Shown here in pieces: positions 15,301-20,186 of a stretch of 20,186 nt of DNA (position 1 is the stretch's first letter; each line of letters starts with the position of its first letter). Made by a program: the position numbers and the translations under genes. The stretch comes from an uncultured Prevotella sp. (GTDB lineage Bacteria > Bacteroidota > Bacteroidia > Bacteroidales > Bacteroidaceae): assembly GCA_946625715.1 (NCBI GenBank), contig CAMOTK010000008.1, positions 1 through 20,186 of the forward strand, given 5' to 3'. Below the pieces are notes generated by a model, which was not told where the DNA came from, did not search any database, and saw only the letters and a program-made list of their open reading frames with translations.

Positions 15301-16219
15301 CGAAGCCCACCTTGTTCCAGCCCTTCATCTCCATGCGGGCGTCGTACTCCTCACCGTCGTATTCGTTGTTGGCGCGAATGGGGCCGTTGGCCGTCACCTT
15401 CCAGCCCTTGTCGTCGGTCTGCAGGCGCTGCTTGGTGCCGTCCTCATACTCCACGATGACGTTGATGCGGCACTTGGGATAGCCGAAGGTGTGAATCTTG
15501 TAGGCCTTGTGCTGCTGCATGGGGAACATGCGGCCGTTGCCCAGTGCGATGCCCAGACAGACATCCTCGCTGCCGGTCAGCTGCGACGTGACGTCGTACG
15601 TATTATAATATATGGTCTTGCGGTAGTCGGAAGGGACGGGCGTGAGCACACGGTCGCCGATGCGCTGTCCGTTGACGAAGAACTCGTTGACGCCCAGGCC
15701 CGAGACGTAGGCCAGTGCGCGCTTCACGTTCTGCTGCTTCAGCTTGAACTCCTTGCGCAGATAGCGGGCGGCCATGCGGGTGTGCATGCCCCGTGCCTCG
15801 CCCGGCAAGAGCTGTTCCAAGCCAATCCAGTAGCCGCTCCACTTCGACTCGTTGAGCAGACCGATGCTGAAGTGCTGGTCGGCGCTCCATTCCGTTTCGC
15901 CCTTGTTGGTGAACACTTTTACGCGCCAGGTGCAGAACTGTCCGCTCTGCAACTTCCGTCCGCCGTAGGGCACCCACAGCTGCTGGTCGCTCTGCACCCT
16001 GCCCGAGTTCCATAGTTCGCCTTTGTCGTCGCTGACCACAATCTGGTAGGCCGTCTGGCGCACGTCGTTCTGGTCGGAAGCGGTCTGCCACGAGAAGCGT
16101 GGCTGGTCGGTGTCGATGCCCAAGGGGTTCTGCAGGTTCTCCACCTTTGGATTCTGAATGCTCACCTTGGCCATGAGCTGCAAGGGAATGAGCAGCGATA
16201 GTAACAGCAGTTTCTTCAT
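12353..16219 (-). CDS. GH78 alpha-L-rhamnosidase fused to a BNR/sialidase-like propeller
   Basis: The 1,288-residue protein joins two modules. Residues 1-880 are a complete GH78 alpha-L-rhamnosidase: signal peptide (cut after LMA, 17), Ig-like and jelly-roll domains, then an (alpha/alpha)6 barrel with the general acid E488 in DCPQRDERQPWLGD and the base E772 in GATTIWELWNG. Residues 895-1288 are a BNR_2 sialidase-like propeller: EAHASTIVELKNGDL, FGGTHERDPDVCIW, CWNPVLF, Asp boxes at 1061-1068 (SKDGGRTW) and 1175-1182 (SSDQGETW), a degenerate one at 1233, and RTPLSIAVSND plus YSYPAIIE near the end. Arginines 1164 and 1225 and tyrosine 1255 are candidates for a 2-keto-acid binding site. A segment at about 958-1026 looks inserted. 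RG-II chain C is Rha-(1-5)-Kdo, so the fusion may remove both sugars. GH78 is certain; the propeller's activity is inference. Confidence 0.9.
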   Translation of the reverse strand: MKKLLLLSLLIPLQLMAKVSIQNPKVENLQNPLGIDTDQPRFSWQTASDQNDVRQTAYQIVVSDDKGELWNSGRVQSDQQLWVPYGGRKLQSGQFCTWRVKVFTNKGETEWSADQHFSIGLLNESKWSGYWIGLEQLLPGEARGMHTRMAARYLRKEFKLKQQNVKRALAYVSGLGVNEFFVNGQRIGDRVLTPVPSDYRKTIYYNTYDVTSQLTGSEDVCLGIALGNGRMFPMQQHKAYKIHTFGYPKCRINVIVEYEDGTKQRLQTDDKGWKVTANGPIRANNEYDGEEYDARMEMKGWNKVGFDDSQWMKAERTDIPQAMLRGQMTEGMKVLRQIQPVSLTKRGKSVIVDLGQNIAGWLKIKMHGKKGDTIRIIYAEKLNADGSLYRDNFRNARSTDYYICNGEEGNDRWWAPTFVYHGFKYAEISGFSSLTAEEIVGELVADDMQTTGTFECASPILNKVMKNAWWGITDNYKGMPVDCPQRDERQPWLGDRTVGSLGESFLMNNERLYTKWMRDICEAQRTDGCIPDVAPAFWNYYSDDVCWAAALPFSCDMLYRQYGNREAIDRSYPAIKKWVEHIVGEYGRNGIVNCGKYADWCLPPESLELIHSQDPTRKTDVTLLSTAYIIRTMQLMEQWGCEADYWRPQREAMTKAFNEKFLTVKKGTSPRPGHVLFPDSVFYANNTATANLLPLAFGIVPEEYKAEVVKNVVSNIITTGNGHVTCGVIGISWLLRGLSDNGFSDVAWLVATQKSYPSWGYMAEQGATTIWELWNGDKANPRMNSGNHVMLLGDLLTWCYQYLGGIRSNDAYKHITLKPSFDIQDCEWTNASYDSPYGKVVSKWKKTLQKLQWHVEIPANTTADVCLPGGEVKTIGSGSYDFNVDIPTSDAAIVADEFLYEHTYFPEAHASTIVELKNGDLVAGYFGGTHERDPDVCIWVNIKKKGSNVWSKPILAADGVLDLSDARAAKAGLSGMNAETTPAAKGPIRQSSWKKAKTKGLTDEENYDYTTKTTRLQNVPETLKRKSCWNPVLFEMPNGELWLFFKIGSSVGDWTGWLSKSKDGGRTWSDKEPLPTDAEGRAFLGPIKNKPLLLGDRLLCGSSTEGNGWRFHVEMLDLKSNQWKYIPVESTVATKTDDNQPHPIDCIQPSFLQLKDGRLQVLMRTHNARLATSFSSDQGETWTPVTLSEVENNQSGTDAVTTKQGQHVLIYNNFETLPLTKKGPRTPLSIAVSNDGQKWQHAVTLEDSPIDQYSYPAIIEGKNGHVYCTYTWRRKRIVFKELDLNKLK

Positions 16220-16246
16220 CGTCGGTCGTCCTTTCTTTTCTTTTTT

Positions 16247-17704
16247 TTATTCGTTCAGGTTGCGGGCTTTGCCAGCCATGGTCTTGTCGCTCACTTCAAT
16301 CTGGTCTTTCTGCAGATAGTTTTTCGAGGCATCGACGGCAATGAGCACACCGTCTTCCACGCCGAAGCCCTGCTTGTGCATGCGGAAGGTGAGCACCTTC
16401 GAGTCGTACTCGCCCAAGTAGCGCAGTCCGCCCGTGCCGGCATTCATCCACCACACTTGCTTCTTCTCGCCCGAAATCTTCGTGAAGTCGAGCTTCATCA
16501 CGCGGCTGGTGTAGTTGTAGACCAGCAGGTAGTCCTGTCCGCGCGTGGCGATGAGGCGGTCATACTGCGTGCCGTTGTCCAGGATGATGCTTTGGTCGGG
16601 CACGCGGTCGAAGACGGGGAATGAGAGCATGAGGTTCTTCAGATACTTCATCTGGTTGAAGCCCGGGTCTTCGAGGGCCTCATACCAAGGCTTCATCTTG
16701 GCCACGTCGCCGTAGCTAGTGCCGTGGCCGGGCTTCCACATCTGCATAATGGCGTTATGGCCATAGGTGTGGCCAAACGAACCGGCGAACACGCTCCAGT
16801 AGGCATAGCGGCGCACGTCGCAGGCCTGCCAGTACTGCTCGTTCTTGTCGTGCAGGCCCTTGGGGATGGCCTCGTAGCTGGGCTCGCCGTCGAGCACCGG
16901 CTTGATGGGCTTATAGGCCCACGTAGAGTCCACGTACATCCAGTTGTCTTCCTCGGTGTTGTCGGGGATGGGATAGTCGGCGTTGCCCATGCGCTGTCCG
17001 TACTTGCGGTGTCCGCTCTGGAACATGTGGAAGTCCATCCAGTCGGCCTTGCTCCACCACTTGGCCGAGGTGTAGCGTCCGCGGGGATGGTAGGTCATGA
17101 GGTGGTTTTTGTCGATAGACTTGATGGTCTTGGCCAGCGTTTCCCACACGTCGGGGTTGATGTCGCCCTGAATGTCGCCACCCATAATCCAGATGATGTT
17201 GGGGCTGTTCTTGTAGCGGTTGGCCAGGAACGTGCCGTACTTCTTGGCATCCTGAGCCGTGAGCAGACCGCGCTTCACGAGTCCGCCCCAGATGCACACC
17301 ATGCCGATGTAGATGCCGTTCTGCTCGGCCTGACGGATGATGTAGTCCATGTGGTCCCAGTAGCCGTAGACGCCCTTCTGATTAATCTTCGAGAAGTCCC
17401 AGCCGTCGATGTTCGAGAGCTGTCCGTAGACGTTCATGGCGGGCACGCCGTCGATGGTCTGCACCTGCACCACGTTGTAGCCGGCCTCGCGGCAGCGTTC
17501 CAGGTAGTAGCTGGCCTCGCCGCGGTCGAGCTGTTCGGGCAGCAGCCAGCCCGTTTCGCCCAGCCAGAAGAAGGGCTCGCCGTTTTCAAACTGCAGGAAT
17601 CGCTGGTTCTGCGACACCTGTAACTTTCCGTTCTCCCAAGGCTTGCCGGCCTGAGCCGCCGTGGTCAGGAGTGCAAGCGCCAGTATAGTCAGTAGTTTTT
17701 TCAT
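16247..17704 (-). CDS. GH140 apiosidase
   Basis: GH140 enzymes (formerly DUF4038) cut the bond between D-apiose and the galacturonan backbone of RG-II, freeing side chains A and B. The 485-residue protein has a signal peptide (cut at AQA-G, 19), a TIM barrel (about 30-365) and a small C-terminal beta-sandwich. Typical motifs are PFFWLGETGW, IIWIMGGDIQGD and KPVLDGEPSYE. D177 and E274 are the likely catalytic pair; their spacing of 97 equals that of D187/E284, which I recall for the B. thetaiotaomicron apiosidase BT1012. The length is usual for the family and the gene appears intact. It sits 15 nt after GH95 and 27 nt before GH78. Since apiose occurs in few polysaccharides, this gene is a strong marker for RG-II as the target. 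Confidence 0.9.
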   Translation of the reverse strand: MKKLLTILALALLTTAAQAGKPWENGKLQVSQNQRFLQFENGEPFFWLGETGWLLPEQLDRGEASYYLERCREAGYNVVQVQTIDGVPAMNVYGQLSNIDGWDFSKINQKGVYGYWDHMDYIIRQAEQNGIYIGMVCIWGGLVKRGLLTAQDAKKYGTFLANRYKNSPNIIWIMGGDIQGDINPDVWETLAKTIKSIDKNHLMTYHPRGRYTSAKWWSKADWMDFHMFQSGHRKYGQRMGNADYPIPDNTEEDNWMYVDSTWAYKPIKPVLDGEPSYEAIPKGLHDKNEQYWQACDVRRYAYWSVFAGSFGHTYGHNAIMQMWKPGHGTSYGDVAKMKPWYEALEDPGFNQMKYLKNLMLSFPVFDRVPDQSIILDNGTQYDRLIATRGQDYLLVYNYTSRVMKLDFTKISGEKKQVWWMNAGTGGLRYLGEYDSKVLTFRMHKQGFGVEDGVLIAVDASKNYLQKDQIEVSDKTMAGKARNLNE

Positions 17705-17719
17705 AAAGCTATATGTTTT

Positions 17720-20176
17720 TTACAAGATGATATATTCCTTTCCGGGTTCCGTCTTCAGGTCGTAGAGATAGGTCTTGGGCAGTTCCACTGCCTCCGGCGC
17801 CGTCTTCACGATAGGCGCTTTCGGCTCGATGGTCTGGAAGAAGCTGTTCGGGTTGTTGCCCCGTGCCTTCTTCAGGCCCTTGCCCTTCAGTGGCGTGATG
17901 GAGCGCAGTCGGCAGTTGCCGCCGTTCTTCGAGCGCACCACGAGCTTCTCCAGTCGGCCCTTCTTCCAGTCGATGTCCAGTTCGAAGCCGCCGCGGGCCA
18001 TGAGTCCCTTCACGCTGCCCTCTTCCCAGGCTGTGGGCAGTGCGGGCAGAATGAAGATGCAGCCGTCGTGGCTCTGCATGAGCATCTCGGCGATGCCGGC
18101 CGTGCAGCCGAAGTTACCGTCGATTTGGAAGGGCGGATGGGCATCGAACATGTTGGGATAGGTGCCGCCGCGCTGCTTATTCGTGCCGAAGATGAGGAAC
18201 GTGTCGGCCGTGAGCGTCAGTTGGTCCTTGATGAGCTTCAGGGCGTGGTTGCCGTCGAGGAAGCGTGCCCACGAGCACACCTTCCAACCCATGGACCAGC
18301 CCGTAGAGACGTCGCCGCGATGGATGAGCGACGTGCGGGCAGCCTGCCAGAGTTCGGGCGTGCGGAAGGGCGAAATCAGGTTAGACGGATAGAGTCCGTA
18401 GAGATGCGAGAAGTGGCGGTGCTGGTCGTTGGGGTCGTCGACGTCCTCGAGCCACTCCTGCAACTGTCCCCAGCGGCCCACCTGCATGGGTGCTAATTGG
18501 GCTAATTGCGCACGGAGCGTCGACAGCAGGGCGTCGTTGCGGCCCAGGGCTTTGGCGGCCATGAGCACCTCGTTGAACAGTTCGGTCACAATCTGGTTGT
18601 CCATCGTGACGCCGGCATCAATCTGTGCGCCGCGGCCCTTGGGCGTGTTCTCAGGCGACACCGCCGGACAGACCACGAGCCACCCGTTGGCAGGCTCCTT
18701 GACCATCGTCTCGCTGAGGAAGCGGGCGGCGTCGAGCATGATGGGGTAGTACTCGGCCAGGAACTGCTTGTCGCCGGTGTAGAGGTAGTGCTCCCAGAGA
18801 TGGCGGCAAATCCAGGCGGCACCCGTCTGCCACATGCCGCTCGACGCGTGGTCGACGGGAGCCGTGATGCGCCACTGGTCGGTGTTGTGGTGGAGCACCC
18901 AGCCGTTGGCGCCATACATGCGCTGTGCCGTGTCGTGGCCCGTCTTGCTGATTTCGCGAATGAGGCGGAACAGCGGGCCGTTCATCTCCGTGAGCTGTGC
19001 CACCTCGCTGGGCCAGTAGTTCATTTCGAGATTGATGTTCGTGGTGTATTTCGAGTCCCACGACGGGTAGAGTTTCTCGTTCCAGAGGCCCTGCAGGTTG
19101 GCGGGGTTCATGTCGCCGGGCTGCGAGGCCGAGATGAGCAGGTAGCGGCCAAACTGGAAGTAGGTGGCCACGAGATGGTTGTCGGTGACGGAGCTGAAGC
19201 GCTCGATGCGCTTGTTGGTGGGCATGTCCTCGTAGCGGTTGGGGCCGAGGTCGAGGTCTACGCGGTTGAAGTATTTGCCGTAGGCCTGCTTGTGCTGACC
19301 GAAGAGCGTCTCGACGTCGACGGCCGTGGCACTGTGCAGCCGCTCGCGCGACTGTGCAGCCTCGTCGCCCGTGATGTCCTTGTAGCTGCGCACGTTGGTG
19401 CCCACGGTGATGTAGAGCACGGCCTCGTCGGCACCCACCACACTGATGTTGCCGTCCTTCTGACTGACCTTGCCGCCGCGGGCCTTGGCCGTCATGCGGC
19501 CCTGGAAGCACACCTTGCCCTTCACGCCCTCGTGCTTCGGCGTGACGCCGAGCAGCGTGGCCTCAAGGCCCTCGCCGCCGATGAGCACGTTGTCGTGGGG
19601 CGACGTCATGTTGGCCGTGAAGCTGATGTGGCCGGGCTTGCTGGCCGTGAAGCGCACCACGATGGCTTTCTGTCCGCCCATGGCGGCGAAGGCCTCGCGC
19701 TGGTAGCGCACGCCGTCGACGGTATAGCTGCTGCGCACCACGGCCTCCGAGAGGTCGAGCTCGCGCTCATAGTCGGTGTAGTTGGCGTGGCCGGGCATGG
19801 CTACATAGACGTCGCCGAAGGGCTGGAAGGGCATGCCGCAGTTCTGTCCGGCTCCCAGCGGCATGAGCTTCTGGTCGGCCAGCTGCTGAGCTTCCCTGTA
19901 TCGGCCTTCGAAAATGAGCTGGCGCACCTTGTCGAGGTTGTCCTTGGCCTGCGGGTTGCCGATGGTGTTGGGCTGTCCGGCCCAGATGGTCTCCTCGTTC
20001 ACCTGCAGTCGTTCCACGGCAGGTGTGCCGAAGACCATGGCGCCGAGTGTGCCGTTGCCGATGGGCAGGGCCTGTGTCCAGGTCATGGCGGGGCGGTTGT
20101 ACCATAGTTTATAGTCGCGAGCCGCAACACTAAGGGTCATTATGAGGGCGGGCAGTAGGGTGAGGTGTCGTTTCAT
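17720..20176 (-). CDS. GH95 alpha-L-galactosidase / alpha-L-fucosidase
   Basis: This is an inverting exo-glycosidase acting in the periplasm, in RG-II probably on the alpha-L-galactose that caps GlcA in chain A. The 818-residue product has a signal peptide (cut near SVAA-R, 19), an N-terminal beta-sandwich with [13 protein letters not shown] and [10 protein letters not shown], an (alpha/alpha)6 barrel and a C-terminal sandwich. Likely catalytic residues are the acid E574 in GQLQEWLED and the water-activating pair N380/N382 in [14 protein letters not shown]686 lies in FQIDGNFG. T378 stands where, as I recall, fucosidases such as AfcA have histidine and L-galactosidases have threonine, which favours L-galactose. 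The ATG at 20174-20176 is only 10 nt from the window edge, so the promoter or an upstream gene is not visible. It is the first visible gene of the leftward operon. Confidence 0.9.
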   Translation of the reverse strand: MKRHLTLLPALIMTLSVAARDYKLWYNRPAMTWTQALPIGNGTLGAMVFGTPAVERLQVNEETIWAGQPNTIGNPQAKDNLDKVRQLIFEGRYREAQQLADQKLMPLGAGQNCGMPFQPFGDVYVAMPGHANYTDYERELDLSEAVVRSSYTVDGVRYQREAFAAMGGQKAIVVRFTASKPGHISFTANMTSPHDNVLIGGEGLEATLLGVTPKHEGVKGKVCFQGRMTAKARGGKVSQKDGNISVVGADEAVLYITVGTNVRSYKDITGDEAAQSRERLHSATAVDVETLFGQHKQAYGKYFNRVDLDLGPNRYEDMPTNKRIERFSSVTDNHLVATYFQFGRYLLISASQPGDMNPANLQGLWNEKLYPSWDSKYTTNINLEMNYWPSEVAQLTEMNGPLFRLIREISKTGHDTAQRMYGANGWVLHHNTDQWRITAPVDHASSGMWQTGAAWICRHLWEHYLYTGDKQFLAEYYPIMLDAARFLSETMVKEPANGWLVVCPAVSPENTPKGRGAQIDAGVTMDNQIVTELFNEVLMAAKALGRNDALLSTLRAQLAQLAPMQVGRWGQLQEWLEDVDDPNDQHRHFSHLYGLYPSNLISPFRTPELWQAARTSLIHRGDVSTGWSMGWKVCSWARFLDGNHALKLIKDQLTLTADTFLIFGTNKQRGGTYPNMFDAHPPFQIDGNFGCTAGIAEMLMQSHDGCIFILPALPTAWEEGSVKGLMARGGFELDIDWKKGRLEKLVVRSKNGGNCRLRSITPLKGKGLKKARGNNPNSFFQTIEPKAPIVKTAPEAVELPKTYLYDLKTEPGKEYIIL

Positions 20177-20186
20177 TGTGTTTTCT

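Noticed and set aside
14051..16015. Long plus-strand open frame (654 codons) opposite the GH78 gene
   Set aside because: It is the antisense shadow of a well-recognised GH78 sequence in GC-rich DNA, has no recognisable domain, and its composition (Val, Ala, His, Leu) is typical of antisense translation. The same applies to long plus-strand frames at 3138-4319, 7653-9101, 10978-12384, 12425-13846 and 18506-20107.
18491..18508. Short tandem gctaattgg in the GH95 gene (LAQLAQL)
   Set aside because: It adds no length compared with the family pattern before GQLQEW; it is ordinary helix sequence.

Overview
The window looks like a piece of a pectin-degrading polysaccharide utilisation locus from a Bacteroidales bacterium, most likely Prevotellaceae. 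Signs of this are the large secreted multidomain glycosidases packed head to tail, weak ribosome binding sites, an exact Bacteroidetes-type promoter (TTTG, 21-nt spacer, TAccTTTG) and low-complexity repeat types I associate with Prevotella. Base composition is fairly GC-rich. No susC/susD pair, regulator, tRNA, rRNA, transposase or CRISPR array lies in the window.

Layout, reading right to left along the minus strand: a GH95 alpha-L-galactosidase/fucosidase (17720-20176), a GH140 apiosidase (16247-17704), a GH78 rhamnosidase fused to a BNR/sialidase-like propeller (12353-16219), a GH138-like alpha-galacturonidase (9694-12342), a propeller-GH2 fusion like GH137-GH2 enzymes (5877-9680) and a LacZ-type GH2 beta-galactosidase (2646-5816). 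Gaps are 10 to 60 nt, so this is probably one transcript that starts at or beyond the right edge. A plus-strand CbxX/CfqX-type AAA+ ATPase (1525-2649) meets the operon end with a 4-bp overlap of stop codons. It has its own promoter and a 310-nt structured leader. Left of it, again on the minus strand, is a GH106 rhamnosidase cut off by the window edge (1-1091).

Taken together the enzymes match the unusual sugars of rhamnogalacturonan II (RG-II): apiose, L-galactose, GalA on rhamnose, GlcA, L-arabinofuranose, beta-galactose, rhamnose, and probably the chain C disaccharide Rha-Kdo. All seven have type I signal peptides and none has a lipobox, so they should act in the periplasm on imported RG-II.

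The most unusual observations are three different short-repeat families sitting in frame inside two of the glycosidase genes (one inside GH106, two inside the LacZ-type GH2, where one appears to replace part of a conserved domain), and the GH78-sialidase fusion, whose two activities would match the two bonds of RG-II chain C.
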